This document shows, one piece after another, positions 53,431 through 62,447 of a stretch of DNA of 64,000 nucleotides. Source of the DNA: JAFIHK01 sp041441455 (GTDB taxonomy: Bacteria; Bacteroidota; Bacteroidia; Bacteroidales; UBA932); assembly GCA_041441455.1 (NCBI GenBank), contig JASDTB010000051.1, positions 9,549 through 73,548 of the forward strand, given 5' to 3'. Below the pieces are notes generated by a model. That model worked only from the letters and a program-made list of their open reading frames with translations, did not search any database and was not told where the DNA came from. Within the stretch, counting starts at the first letter, position 1. Every line of letters begins with the position of its first letter. Both the position numbers and the translations under genes were made by a program.

Positions 53431-55462
53431 TATAATAGTTATTGGAGCAGGACATGCTGGCTGTGAAGCTGCACACGCGAGTGCCAAAATGGGAGCAAAG
53501 GTATTACTTCTTACAATGGATATGAATAAGATTGCTCAGATGTCTTGTAACCCTGCTATTGGTGGAATCGCAAAAGGACAAATTGTGCGCGAGATTGATG
53601 CATTAGGAGGATGTACCGGAATTGTTACTGATTCGAGTACGATTCAGTTCCGTATGCTTAATAGATCAAAAGGGCCAGCTATGTGGAGCCCAAGAGCGCA
53701 ATGTGATAGACAACATTTTTCATTCAATTGGCGCTACATTCTTGAAAATACTAAAAATTTAGATATTTGGCAGGATACAGTAGTTGATATAAATATAGTA
53801 GATTCTCAAGTGCGTTCAGTAAAGACTGCAATGGGTGCAACCTTTGAGGCTTCTTCTGTTATATTAACCGCAGGTACTTTTCTAAATGGTAAATTATTTA
53901 TTGGAAAGGATACAACTGAAGGTGGGCGAATAGGAGAGTTGTCTTCATATCTTATTTCAGAAAAATTAAAATCATATGGAGTTTTTACAGATCGTATGAA
54001 GACGGGAACTCCACCAAGAATCGATGCGAGATCAATTGATTTTTCTAAATTAGAAGAACAAAAAGGAGATGAATACCCTGATAGATTCTCTTATTCATAT
54101 TCCCTATCTTCTGTACAAAAATTTAAAACTCAACTTCCTTGTTACATCGTACATACCAATGAAGATGTACATAATGAGTTAAAAGCTGGTTTTGATAGAT
54201 CTCCGTTATTTAGTGGTACAATTAAAGGAAGAGGCCCTCGTTATTGCCCAAGTATTGAAGACAAGTTAAAGACATTTAGCGATAAAAATACACATCAGTT
54301 ATTTTTAGAACCAGAAGGGTGGGATACGAATGAGTATTACTTACAAGGATTTTCTTCGTCGTTGCCTCTAGATATTCAATTTAATGCTCTAAGGAAAATT
54401 CCAGGGCTAGAAAATGTGACAATCTATAGACCAGCATACGCAGTAGAATACGACTATTTTCCACCTACGCAGTTAAATCACACTCTAGAGTTAAAGAATA
54501 TCGCTGGACTATACCTTGCCGGGCAAGTAAATGGAACAACAGGTTACGAAGAGGCCGCAGCGCAAGGATTGATGGCAGGAATAAATGCTGCGCTAAAACT
54601 TAATGGAAAACCTGCCTTAGTACTAAATAGAGACCAAGCGTATATTGGCGTATTAATCGACGATCTTGTAACTAAAGGAGTAGATGAGCCATACAGAATG
54701 TTTACATCGAGAGCGGAATATAGAATACTCCTTAGACAGGACAATGCAGACCAACGCTTGTCAGAAATTGGATACACCATCGGCTTGCTACCTGAATATA
54801 GATACCGTATAGTTGAGGAAAAATACTCCTCTATAAATAATCTAATTGAAACAATACGTAATACCAAAATTTCCGCTGAATTAATTAATAACACTCTGCA
54901 AAATTTAAATTCTAGCGTCATTGTAGGCTCTAAAAGACTTTCAGAAATCCTTTTGAGGCCGCAAGTTGCCCTGGAAAATGTTATTGATTACGTTCCACGT
55001 GAAACAATAAGTCATTGCCAGAACAAAATTAAGTCATTAATTGAACGGGTTGAAGAGGACCGACTATATAATAAAGGCTTTAATTCGTATGACATGCCCT
55101 ATTTTTATCCAATCAGAAAATTTCATGAGCTTTACGACTCTTTGTTTGTAAGTAATATTTTTAATGCAGATTCTAATCAAGAAGAGTTTAATTACGTTTG
55201 CGCTAAAGTGTATGAAGCTGTGGAGATATTGATTAAATATAGTGGATATATTGAGAGGGAGAGTAGATTGGCAGATAAGATAAAGCGACTCGAAAATGTT
55301 GTAATACCTGATGCCTTTGATTTTGATAAGCTAAATTCCATATCTACTGAATCTAGACAGAAATTAAATCTTTATAGGCCTAAAAATATTTCAGATGCAT
55401 CCAAGATTCCTGGGGTTTCTCCTGCAGATATTTCGATTTTGTTGGTATATTTTGGAAGGTAG
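53411..55462 (+). CDS. mnmG: tRNA uridine-5-carboxymethylaminomethyl modification enzyme MnmG
   Basis: MnmG (GidA), with MnmE, installs the cmnm5 group on the wobble uridine of several tRNAs using FAD. The 683-residue protein has the FAD motif VIGAGHAGCEAA, the SCNPAIGGIAKGQIVREIDAL signature region, and the C-terminal SRAEYRILLRQDNADQRL and KIPGVSPADISIL segments. It is about 50 residues longer than the usual 620-630. Extra sequence appears near residues 555-600, around FYPIRKFHELYD and FNADSNQEEFN. A parS-like 16-mer lies inside the gene (54991-55006) and another 4 bases after its stop. Confidence 0.96.
   Translation: MTGLKYDIIVIGAGHAGCEAAHASAKMGAKVLLLTMDMNKIAQMSCNPAIGGIAKGQIVREIDALGGCTGIVTDSSTIQFRMLNRSKGPAMWSPRAQCDRQHFSFNWRYILENTKNLDIWQDTVVDINIVDSQVRSVKTAMGATFEASSVILTAGTFLNGKLFIGKDTTEGGRIGELSSYLISEKLKSYGVFTDRMKTGTPPRIDARSIDFSKLEEQKGDEYPDRFSYSYSLSSVQKFKTQLPCYIVHTNEDVHNELKAGFDRSPLFSGTIKGRGPRYCPSIEDKLKTFSDKNTHQLFLEPEGWDTNEYYLQGFSSSLPLDIQFNALRKIPGLENVTIYRPAYAVEYDYFPPTQLNHTLELKNIAGLYLAGQVNGTTGYEEAAAQGLMAGINAALKLNGKPALVLNRDQAYIGVLIDDLVTKGVDEPYRMFTSRAEYRILLRQDNADQRLSEIGYTIGLLPEYRYRIVEEKYSSINNLIETIRNTKISAELINNTLQNLNSSVIVGSKRLSEILLRPQVALENVIDYVPRETISHCQNKIKSLIERVEEDRLYNKGFNSYDMPYFYPIRKFHELYDSLFVSNIFNADSNQEEFNYVCAKVYEAVEILIKYSGYIERESRLADKIKRLENVVIPDAFDFDKLNSISTESRQKLNLYRPKNISDASKIPGVSPADISILLVYFGR
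54991..55006. other. parS-like centromere site inside mnmG
   Basis: CGTTCCACGTGAAACA differs from the Bacillus parS TGTTTCACGTGAAACA at two bases (positions 1 and 5, the latter variable among species). It falls within codons for VPRET of mnmG. ParB binding is inferred. Confidence 0.55.
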
Positions 55463-55466
55463 CAAT

Positions 55467-55482
55467 TGTTCCACGGGGAACA
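55467..55482. other. parS-like centromere site between mnmG and the GNAT gene
   Basis: TGTTCCACGGGGAACA is one base from the palindromic parS variant TGTTCCACGTGGAACA. It occupies nearly the whole 20-base spacer between the mnmG stop and the convergent GNAT stop. Confidence 0.6.
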
Positions 55483-56769
55483 TTATTCTCCAGTAAGTGT
55501 AATGCTGGGGAGTGATGATTTGTCTAATTTGGGATTTTTAGCGTAAATTAGGCCATTTACGCGTGTTTTTGTGCTAGTAAATATGTGTTCTACTGAGTTG
55601 TTGGGCGTGTTTGACTCTTCTGTTGTGGTTTTATTTGGCTCTGCTGGTGTGGTTTTATTTGATTTAAAGAGTGATTCAGTGTTTGGTTTCTGACTTGGTT
55701 CAGTTCGGGATTTAATATTTGATGTATTATCGGATTCAATATAGGATTCTTTGTGTCTGTTTGTGTAAGTGGATAGGTTGGATGAGGATTCTTGATGTAT
55801 TTCTATGAGATTAATTGTTGAATGTGATGTGGAGTAAAAAGCGTAGTTGTTGTCGGATATATATATGTGAGTATTGTTTATAAGGAGGTCACGTAGGAAA
55901 AACAGAAGTATTTCATTTGGAAATTGGAATATTTTTATGTTTTTGGACCTCAATTTTTGAATTTTGCTAAGTATTTGGTTTGTATCGTGCTTGTTAAAGT
56001 CTTCTAATGTTTGGAGAAAATAAGATGGGTTATTTATCTTATGCGATTCTTTATGTTGGAGTTTCTGGTTTGTTTGATATTCTTTGGCGTCGTTTTCTTT
56101 ATCTGTAATATTGTTAAGAGTATTCTTTAAATTGCTATCTGTTTTATAAGAGGATGTATTATTGATGATGGGGTCAATAATATTTGCGGTGATTTTAGAA
56201 TCAATATTATTTGCGGGAATTATAGAATCAATATTATTTGCGAGGATTATAGAATCAATATTGTTTTTGGCTAGATTACTTATTAAATCGGCAAATAATT
56301 TGCTTAATTCGTTTGCTGTATTTGAAGGGTTGGATACTATAGCCTCTTCCAATAGGTGTTTGGATATTTCTTGATTTATACTGTATAATTCTGTGTCAAA
56401 TCCCCATTTTTTATAAATTCTGTACAAAGATTCCTCAGCAGGATGCGTAAAGATATAGTCGTCTTTTTCGGAAAACGCAGTTAAATAGTAATCGAATATT
56501 TGTTTACTTAGATTTTTACCTCTGTAATTGGGATCAGTACATACTCCAAAAAGATATTTTCCATAAACTATCTGATTATCGATATAATAGTAGCATGGAA
56601 TTAAAGTAATACATGATACTATTTTGTTATTTATGATATATCCATATGTTTCAGAATTTGGGAAACAATTATTTAGATAATTAGATATAATCTCTTTATT
56701 ATCAGTAAAACATGTTTCCCATAATTCAGCAATGCTTCTAACATCGTTAATGGTACATTTTGTTATCAT
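55483..56769 (-). CDS. GNAT-family acetyltransferase with a repeat-rich insertion
   Basis: The N-terminal 140 residues of this 428-residue protein are a GNAT acetyltransferase fold, with the acetyl-CoA site VCTDPNYRGKNLSKQIFDYY and the HPAEESLYRIYKKWGF pattern. After that come four 9-residue repeats (NNIDSIILA, NNIDSIIPA, NNIDSKITA and a degenerate copy), a helical stretch, then a long Ser/Thr/Asn/Glu-rich segment (about 330-400). A short final strand TRVNGLIYAKNP ends it. GNAT proteins of this type are often near 300 residues, so about 100 are extra low-complexity sequence. The acceptor substrate is unknown. It follows the acyl-CoA synthetase gene by 23 bases. Confidence 0.8.
   Translation of the reverse strand: MITKCTINDVRSIAELWETCFTDNKEIISNYLNNCFPNSETYGYIINNKIVSCITLIPCYYYIDNQIVYGKYLFGVCTDPNYRGKNLSKQIFDYYLTAFSEKDDYIFTHPAEESLYRIYKKWGFDTELYSINQEISKHLLEEAIVSNPSNTANELSKLFADLISNLAKNNIDSIILANNIDSIIPANNIDSKITANIIDPIINNTSSYKTDSNLKNTLNNITDKENDAKEYQTNQKLQHKESHKINNPSYFLQTLEDFNKHDTNQILSKIQKLRSKNIKIFQFPNEILLFFLRDLLINNTHIYISDNNYAFYSTSHSTINLIEIHQESSSNLSTYTNRHKESYIESDNTSNIKSRTEPSQKPNTESLFKSNKTTPAEPNKTTTEESNTPNNSVEHIFTSTKTRVNGLIYAKNPKLDKSSLPSITLTGE
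56174..56281. repeat. 27-bp tandem repeat, four units, in the GNAT gene
   Basis: Units start at 56174, 56201, 56228 and 56255. Each begins TCAATA and continues ATTATTTGCG, with the fourth degenerate at its 3' end. The period is in frame and encodes a 9-residue repeat. Confidence 0.9.
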
Positions 56770-56792
56770 AAATTATAACTTTTAAAATATCA

Positions 56793-58568
56793 TTAATTAT
56801 CTAACTTGAAGATATCATTAATTGTGTCGAAGTATTTAGTTTTAATATTATTTCTTTTTAGTTTCAATGTTTGTGATAGCATTCCATTTATTGGAGTCCA
56901 TTCATCATTAATTAGTTTTGCGCGTTTAATATGTTCAAATGGAGCTAATTTTCTATTAACTTTCTCAATTTCGCTATTTATTTTTTTCTGAACTTCTGCT
57001 AATGATATTAATTCATCATTGTTGCTATAGTGTAAGTTGTATTTTGCTGCCCAAAAATGGAGTCTGTTAAAATCTGGAATAATTAATGCAGAAGCGAACT
57101 TTTGATTTTCACCTACTACAATGCAATTTTCTATATAAGACGATTCTTTAAGCATATTTTCAATTACTTGTGGAGCAATATATTTACCTGCAGACAGTTT
57201 AAAGATCTCTTTTTTTCTATCTGTAATTTGTAGAAATATTCCCTCTATAATATGTCCTATATCGCCGGTATGTAGCCAACCTTCATCGTCAATAACTGTT
57301 TTTGTATACTCAGGATCTTTGTAATAACCTAGCATAACATGTGGGCCTCTTGTTAAGATCTCTCCATCTTCAGCTATTTTAAGTTCTGTACCTTCCATTG
57401 CTTTTCCAACGGTTCCTATTTTGATAATCATCTCTTTAGGATTGTTAACAGCAATTACAGGAGAGGCTTCTGTCATTCCATAACCTTCAAAAATGTACAT
57501 CTTAGCGGCAGTGAAAAGACGAATAATCTTTGCTTGAATTGCAGAACCACCTGAAACTATAAGCATCTCTTTACCTCCAAGTTTTTCTCTCCATTTGCTA
57601 TAGATTAATTTATCTGCCAGAGTATGTTTGAAATTATAGAATTTACCCTTTTTTGAGTAATCAAAATCGCACGCAAAGTGGAATGCCCAACTGTATATCC
57701 ATCGCTTAACCCCTTTTAAATCTTTACCAGCTGCTTCTAGTTTATTGAACATCATCTCTAGAACGCGTGGAACAGCACAGAAGCCATCTGCCTTACAGTC
57801 AGCTAAATCAGATGCAATTGTAGAGAGACTTTCAGCGTAATAAATACCTATTCCTAAATATTGGTATTCATAGTTCATGCTCCTTTCGTAAATATGACAA
57901 AGAGGTAAAAAGCTTAGCATTTTGTTACTTGAGTCTTTAATTTGTTGGACAGCATGACCAATAAAGTTAAAAACAAGGTTTTTATGCGATAGCATTACAC
58001 CTTTTGGAGTGCCAGTAGTGCCAGAAGTATAGATTATTGTGCATATATCATTTTCTGCTATGTTCTCTTTATTTTGGTTTAAAATTAATTCGGCATTTTT
58101 CTTCTCAGTATCATTTATGTTAGAAATCTCGCTATAGTGTTTAACTCCAGTGACTTCATCCATTGTAAATATTTGAGGAACATTGTTTAAAGAATTTATT
58201 ACAGGATAGATTTTCTTTAATAGAGTCTCATTTCCAACAATTATGACCTTTGCTTCTGAATGTTCAAAAATGTATTTATAGTCGTCATTGCTTAAGGTTG
58301 TGTAAACCGGTACATGTACTAAGTTGGCCATTGACAACGCCATGTCAATAAAATTCCATTCAGGACGATTGTTACAAAGAGTAATAACCTTGTCGTGCTT
58401 ATTGAGATTCATCGAAATAAATCCCATTGCAAGATTGTGAGAGATATTGTAATACTCTTCTGTTGAATATTTTACCCATTTACCATTAACTCTTCTGCAA
58501 ATTGCATCGTCTTTAGGATATAGGGATTTCATCCTCTCTAGTAAATCAAAAATTCGGGTGACTTTCAT
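56793..58568 (-). CDS. long-chain acyl-CoA synthetase (AMP-forming)
   Basis: This 591-residue enzyme activates fatty acids to acyl-CoA through an acyl-adenylate. It has the AMP-binding loop TIIYTSGTTGTPKGVMLSH, the second motif FEGYGMTEASP, the HTGDIG hinge region and a C-terminal ITDRKKEIFKLSAGKYIAP. Chain length is not readable; the class is the long-chain (FadD-like) group. It starts 3 bases after the threonine aldolase gene and is followed by the GNAT gene. Confidence 0.94.
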   Translation of the reverse strand: MKVTRIFDLLERMKSLYPKDDAICRRVNGKWVKYSTEEYYNISHNLAMGFISMNLNKHDKVITLCNNRPEWNFIDMALSMANLVHVPVYTTLSNDDYKYIFEHSEAKVIIVGNETLLKKIYPVINSLNNVPQIFTMDEVTGVKHYSEISNINDTEKKNAELILNQNKENIAENDICTIIYTSGTTGTPKGVMLSHKNLVFNFIGHAVQQIKDSSNKMLSFLPLCHIYERSMNYEYQYLGIGIYYAESLSTIASDLADCKADGFCAVPRVLEMMFNKLEAAGKDLKGVKRWIYSWAFHFACDFDYSKKGKFYNFKHTLADKLIYSKWREKLGGKEMLIVSGGSAIQAKIIRLFTAAKMYIFEGYGMTEASPVIAVNNPKEMIIKIGTVGKAMEGTELKIAEDGEILTRGPHVMLGYYKDPEYTKTVIDDEGWLHTGDIGHIIEGIFLQITDRKKEIFKLSAGKYIAPQVIENMLKESSYIENCIVVGENQKFASALIIPDFNRLHFWAAKYNLHYSNNDELISLAEVQKKINSEIEKVNRKLAPFEHIKRAKLINDEWTPINGMLSQTLKLKRNNIKTKYFDTINDIFKLDN

Positions 58569-58571
58569 AGC

Positions 58572-59594
58572 TTATAATAGTTTTCTCAAAGTTTCTATAA
58601 ATTTATCAATATCTTGTTTTGTTGTTGTAAAAGAGCACATTAATCTAACTTCATTTATACTTTCATCCCAAATATAAAAGTACTCTTCTTGTATTAATTG
58701 ATCTGTGATTTTAGGTGGAATAATTGCAAATACACCATTAGTTTCTACTGGTCGAGTAATCTTTACTTGATCAAATTGGAGTAATTGTTCGGCTAAATAT
58801 TTTGCCATTAAATTAGAATGGGTTGCTAGATCAAAATATAGATTGTTTGAAAGGTACTCAATAAATTGAGCAGCAATAAACCGGCTTTTGGAAAAGAGCT
58901 GACCAATATGTTTTCTTTTATATAGAATATTCTTTGATAATTCTTTATTCAATAATACTACAGCCTCACCAAATAAAAGCCCATTTTTAGTACCTCCAAA
59001 TGAAACTATATCAACACCACAATCTGCTGTAAATGATTTGAATTGCAAATTAAGGGATGCAGATGCATTTGCAATACGAGCTCCGTCGATATGAAGATAC
59101 CCTCCAAAACTATGAGCTATATCAGCGATTTTACGTATCTCATCCGGAGTATATAAAGTTCCAAATTCTGTAGGTTGTGAAATTGAAATTGTTTTTATTT
59201 GCGAGTGATGTTGAACGTTAAAACCCTTTAGTTCTGAATGTAACGCATTTAAATCAATTTTTCCATTATTATGTTTAACCGGAATCAACTTCGCTCCAGT
59301 TATCTTTTCAGGCGCTCCACATTCGTCAACATAGATGTGTGCTGTAGAAGGACATATTATTGCATTAAATGATTCATTTGCAGCAAATAATGACAGTACG
59401 TTTGCCCCAGTTCCATTAAAAACAAAAATTACTTCAGATTCATCCCCAAATAGCTGTTTGAAAAGAAGTTCAGCCTTTTTCGTGTATTCGTCTTCACCAT
59501 AGGCTATCTGAAATTCTTGATTACACTTTGATATAGCATTAAGAATTTTTTCATGAACGCCAGAATGGTTGTCGCTCCCAAAACTATGTTTCAT
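58572..59594 (-). CDS. ltaE: threonine aldolase family protein
   Basis: This PLP enzyme cleaves L-threonine (or allo-threonine) to glycine and acetaldehyde. The 340-residue protein starts at the ATG at 59594 (MKHSFGSDNHSGVHE); the open frame continues 15 codons upstream through the terminator region. It has the PLP contacts FNGTGAN and HIDGARIANA, and the Schiff-base lysine in FGGTKNG. Its glycine product suits the gcvH gene upstream, which is separated by a terminator hairpin. Confidence 0.92.
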   Translation of the reverse strand: MKHSFGSDNHSGVHEKILNAISKCNQEFQIAYGEDEYTKKAELLFKQLFGDESEVIFVFNGTGANVLSLFAANESFNAIICPSTAHIYVDECGAPEKITGAKLIPVKHNNGKIDLNALHSELKGFNVQHHSQIKTISISQPTEFGTLYTPDEIRKIADIAHSFGGYLHIDGARIANASASLNLQFKSFTADCGVDIVSFGGTKNGLLFGEAVVLLNKELSKNILYKRKHIGQLFSKSRFIAAQFIEYLSNNLYFDLATHSNLMAKYLAEQLLQFDQVKITRPVETNGVFAIIPPKITDQLIQEEYFYIWDESINEVRLMCSFTTTKQDIDKFIETLRKLL

Positions 59595-59623
59595 CTTTTT
59601 GTTTGTAAATTTATAAAATAAAA

Positions 59624-59657
59624 AATAAAAGCCTCCCAAAAATGGAAGGCTTTTATT
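59624..59657. terminator. terminator between gcvH and the threonine aldolase gene
   Basis: AATAAAAGCCT (59624-59634) pairs with AGGCTTTTATT (59647-59657), with an inner CC/GG pair. A- and T-rich feet allow termination in either direction; gcvH transcripts run leftward into it. Confidence 0.8.
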
Positions 59658-59674
59658 TATTACAAAACAAAAAA

Positions 59675-60049
59675 TTAAAGAATAGCTTTGTATGCTTCTG
59701 CGTCAAGTAGAGATTCAACTTCTGAAGGGTCAGAAATTTCTACTTTAACCATCCAGCCTGCTCCGTATGGATCCTTATTAACGGACTCAGGAGCGTTCTC
59801 TAAACTTTCGTTAAATTCAATGATTTTACCAGTCAAAGGCATAAGAGCGTCAGCTACAGTTTTAACAGCTTCGATAGCTCCAAAAACTTCTGATTTCGAA
59901 AGAGTTTCTCCAACGGTTTGAACGTCGACAAAAACAATGTCACCTAGTTGGCTTTGAGCAAAATCAGTAATACCGATTGTTGCAATGTTGCCATCTATCA
60001 TAACCCACTCGTGGTCATTAGTGTACTTTAAATTTGCAGGAATATTCAT
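59675..60049 (-). CDS. gcvH: glycine cleavage system H protein
   Basis: GcvH carries the lipoyl-bound aminomethyl group between the P, T and L proteins of glycine cleavage. The 124-residue protein starts at the ATG at 60049 (MNIPANLKYTNDHEW); the upstream 8 codons overlap a promoter box. The lipoylated lysine is K63 in IEAVKTVAD. No gcvP or gcvT is in the window, so it is a stand-alone gene. It might also serve as a lipoate carrier. Confidence 0.95.
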   Translation of the reverse strand: MNIPANLKYTNDHEWVMIDGNIATIGITDFAQSQLGDIVFVDVQTVGETLSKSEVFGAIEAVKTVADALMPLTGKIIEFNESLENAPESVNKDPYGAGWMVKVEISDPSEVESLLDAEAYKAIL

Positions 60050-60070
60050 GATTTGTAGTTTAATTTGATG

Positions 60071-60078
60071 CAAATGTA
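60071..60078 (-). promoter_or_regulatory. -7 promoter box for gcvH
   Basis: TACATTTG on the minus strand matches TAnnTTTG, 21 bases before the gcvH start, and decides against a longer N-terminus. Confidence 0.5.
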
Positions 60079-60095
60079 TTAAAAAATAATTAATT

Positions 60096-60680
60096 TTATA
60101 AGCGTTTCAGTGATTGCTTTATTAATTCTTCGAGAGTTATCTCAGGACTCTCTTTAACTAGCTGATCAATGATCTTATCTACAGAAGATTTATTGAAACC
60201 GAGCAAAATCAATGCAGTAGATGCCTCTGTTTTACTTTGATTTTCAACAAATGAACCAGGAATTAACAGATTGGTCTCTCCCTTTTTAATCTTGTCTTTA
60301 AGATCGATTATGATTCTTTGGGCTGTTTTTAGGCCAATACCTTTGATACTCTTTAATTTATTTACGTCGCCCTTGAATATTGCCTCTTCTATCTCTTCAG
60401 AACTCATGTATGACAACATCGTCCTTGCTGTATTTGGCCCAATACCAGATACTTCAATCAAAAATGTAAAAATGCGTCTTTCATCTTTGTCATAAAATCC
60501 AAAAAGAAGTTCTGCATCTTCTCTTAAATGATGATGAAGATATATTTTTGTGTCAGTTTTATCTTTAAGAGCACCAAATGTCTGTAGAGAGATCAAGATT
60601 TTGTAACCTACATTGTTGACTTCCAAAATAAGTTCTGTTGGAGATAGTTCTTGAATTTTGCCTTTGAAATAGTCGTACAT
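60096..60680 (-). CDS. ruvA: Holliday junction branch-migration protein RuvA
   Basis: RuvA tetramers hold the Holliday junction open for the RuvB motors. The 194-residue protein has the N-terminal OB fold (MYDYFKGKIQELSPTELILE), two helix-hairpin-helix motifs (VSGIGPNTARTML and IKGIGLKTAQRIII), and the small C-terminal RuvB-binding domain (ALILLGFNKSSVDKII). It is not next to ruvB (35786-36808). It is a single leftward gene, divergent from sufS. Confidence 0.97.
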   Translation of the reverse strand: MYDYFKGKIQELSPTELILEVNNVGYKILISLQTFGALKDKTDTKIYLHHHLREDAELLFGFYDKDERRIFTFLIEVSGIGPNTARTMLSYMSSEEIEEAIFKGDVNKLKSIKGIGLKTAQRIIIDLKDKIKKGETNLLIPGSFVENQSKTEASTALILLGFNKSSVDKIIDQLVKESPEITLEELIKQSLKRL

Positions 60681-60700
60681 AACTTGCTAAACATTTCGAG

Positions 60701-60708
60701 CAAAATTA
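60701..60708 (-). promoter_or_regulatory. -7 promoter box for ruvA
   Basis: TAATTTTG on the minus strand matches TAnnTTTG, 20 bases before the ruvA start. Confidence 0.45.
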
Positions 60709-60740
60709 TGTTTTTTTAAGATATAAATTGCGAATCTTGT

Positions 60741-60748
60741 TATTTTTG
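60741..60748 (+). promoter_or_regulatory. -7 promoter box for the suf genes
   Basis: TATTTTTG on the plus strand matches TAnnTTTG, 17 bases before the sufS ATG at 60766, and overlaps the in-frame GTG at 60748. Confidence 0.5.
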
Positions 60749-60765
60749 TGCCAAACATTAAAAAA

Positions 60766-61992
60766 ATGGATAATTATATCAATCAAATAAGAGAACAATT
60801 TCCTGCGCTAAATCAAACGGTAAATGGAAAGAGCTTAATATATTTAGATAACGGGGCAACAGCTCAAAAACCTTTGTCTGTAATTGAGAAGATGAACTTA
60901 ATGAACTCTGGAGTAAATGGTAATATACACAGGGCCGTTCATGAGTTAAGTGCTAGAACAACAGACCTCTATGAGGGAGCAAGAGTTCTGATTCAAAAAT
61001 TTATTAATGCTAGATTTAGAGAAGAGATAGTCTTAACACCTGGAACAACTTTTGGACTAAACTTAATTGCAAATAGTTTTGTAAAAGCTTTTCTAAAAGC
61101 TGGAGACAAAATCCTGGTTTCACATGCAGAGCACCATTCAAACATAGTACCTTGGCAACTTGTTTGCGATCAATACGGAACAAAACTAGAGGTAATACCA
61201 ATTCTTGAAACTGGAGAGATTGATTTAGAAAAATTTGAAAACCTATTTAATGACAATAATATTAAGATTGTTTCAATCGCCCATATTTCAAATGTTCTGG
61301 GGCTTATAAATCCAATCAAAGAGATTATTAAAATTGCTCATAGTAAAGGTGCTGTAGTGATTGTTGATGGCGCACAAGGAATTGTTCATCAAAAGGTTGA
61401 TGTTGTTGATTTAGATTGTGATTTCTATGTTTTCTCTGGACATAAAATGTATGGTCCAACCGGAACAGGAGTTCTTTATGGTAAAAAGGAGTATTTAGAG
61501 ATTATGCCACCATGGTTGGGAGGTGGAGATATGGTTGGATCTGTATCTTTCGAAAAGACAACATACGCAGAGCTACCATTAAAGTTTGAAGCAGGAACTC
61601 CCAATTTTATAAGCTCTTCTGCATTAGGAGATGCTGTTGAATTTATGCAGACTTTAAATATTGATAAAATTCATGAAAATGAGCATAAGATTGTTGTTTA
61701 CTTACTAAATGAAATGGCAGCTATACCTGGGTTAAAATTATATGGGAACGAAAAGAGGGTAAAAACTCCAATATTCTCTTTTAATGTAGATGGGGTCCAT
61801 CATACAGATATAGCAATGCTTTTAGATAAGATGGGTATTGCAGTTAGATCAGGGATGATGTGTGCAGAACCATTGATGTCTAGATTCAATGTAACTGGAA
61901 TGGTAAGAGCCTCTTTTGCAGCATATAATACAATTGAAGAAGCGGAATTATTTATAATAGGACTTAAAAAAGCAATAAAATTATTAAAATAG
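60766..61992 (+). CDS. sufS: cysteine desulfurase SufS
   Basis: SufS takes sulfur from cysteine for Fe-S cluster assembly, passing it to SufE. The 408-residue PLP enzyme starts at the ATG at 60766. It has YLDNGATAQKP near the N-terminus, the PLP lysine in FSGHKMYGPTG, and the catalytic cysteine in RSGMMCAEP. This type II loop, with PLMSRF rather than a long mobile loop, fits SufS rather than IscS. sufE follows by 28 bases. The SufBCD scaffold is not in the window. Confidence 0.96.
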   Translation: MDNYINQIREQFPALNQTVNGKSLIYLDNGATAQKPLSVIEKMNLMNSGVNGNIHRAVHELSARTTDLYEGARVLIQKFINARFREEIVLTPGTTFGLNLIANSFVKAFLKAGDKILVSHAEHHSNIVPWQLVCDQYGTKLEVIPILETGEIDLEKFENLFNDNNIKIVSIAHISNVLGLINPIKEIIKIAHSKGAVVIVDGAQGIVHQKVDVVDLDCDFYVFSGHKMYGPTGTGVLYGKKEYLEIMPPWLGGGDMVGSVSFEKTTYAELPLKFEAGTPNFISSSALGDAVEFMQTLNIDKIHENEHKIVVYLLNEMAAIPGLKLYGNEKRVKTPIFSFNVDGVHHTDIAMLLDKMGIAVRSGMMCAEPLMSRFNVTGMVRASFAAYNTIEEAELFIIGLKKAIKLLK

Positions 61993-62020
61993 TATAAAAA
62001 ATTATAATATAGACATATAA

Positions 62021-62446
62021 ATGGATTCAATTAAAGAGATAGAGCAGCAAATAATCGAAGAGTTTTCGATTTATGACGACTGGTTGGATAAATATGAGTA
62101 TCTAATAGAACTTGGTAAATCTTTACCTCAAATAACAGAGAATAGGCGTTTGGAAACTAATCTAATAAATGGTTGTCAATCTAGAGTATGGTTAGCAGCC
62201 GATTATGTTGATGGAAAAATAGTTTTTACAGCAGATAGTGATGCAATAATTACAAAAGGAATAATTTCACTATTAATTAGAGTTTTTTCTGGTAGGACTC
62301 CAATGGAGATAATAGATGCAGATCTTAATTTTATCAAAGAGATTGGACTAGAGCAAAACCTTTCGCCAACAAGAGCGAACGGACTTCTTGCAATGATTAA
62401 AAAGATAAAATTCTACGCGATGGCTTTTGCCGCAAACAAGCAATAA
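62021..62446 (+). CDS. sufE: sulfur acceptor protein SufE
   Basis: SufE accepts persulfide from SufS and hands it to the SufBCD scaffold. The 141-residue protein has the sulfur-accepting cysteine in INGCQSRVWL (about residue 51) and the typical fold through SPTRANGLLAMIKKIK. It overlaps no other gene; the MIP18 gene starts one base after its stop. Confidence 0.95.
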   Translation: MDSIKEIEQQIIEEFSIYDDWLDKYEYLIELGKSLPQITENRRLETNLINGCQSRVWLAADYVDGKIVFTADSDAIITKGIISLLIRVFSGRTPMEIIDADLNFIKEIGLEQNLSPTRANGLLAMIKKIKFYAMAFAANKQ

Positions 62447-62447
62447 A

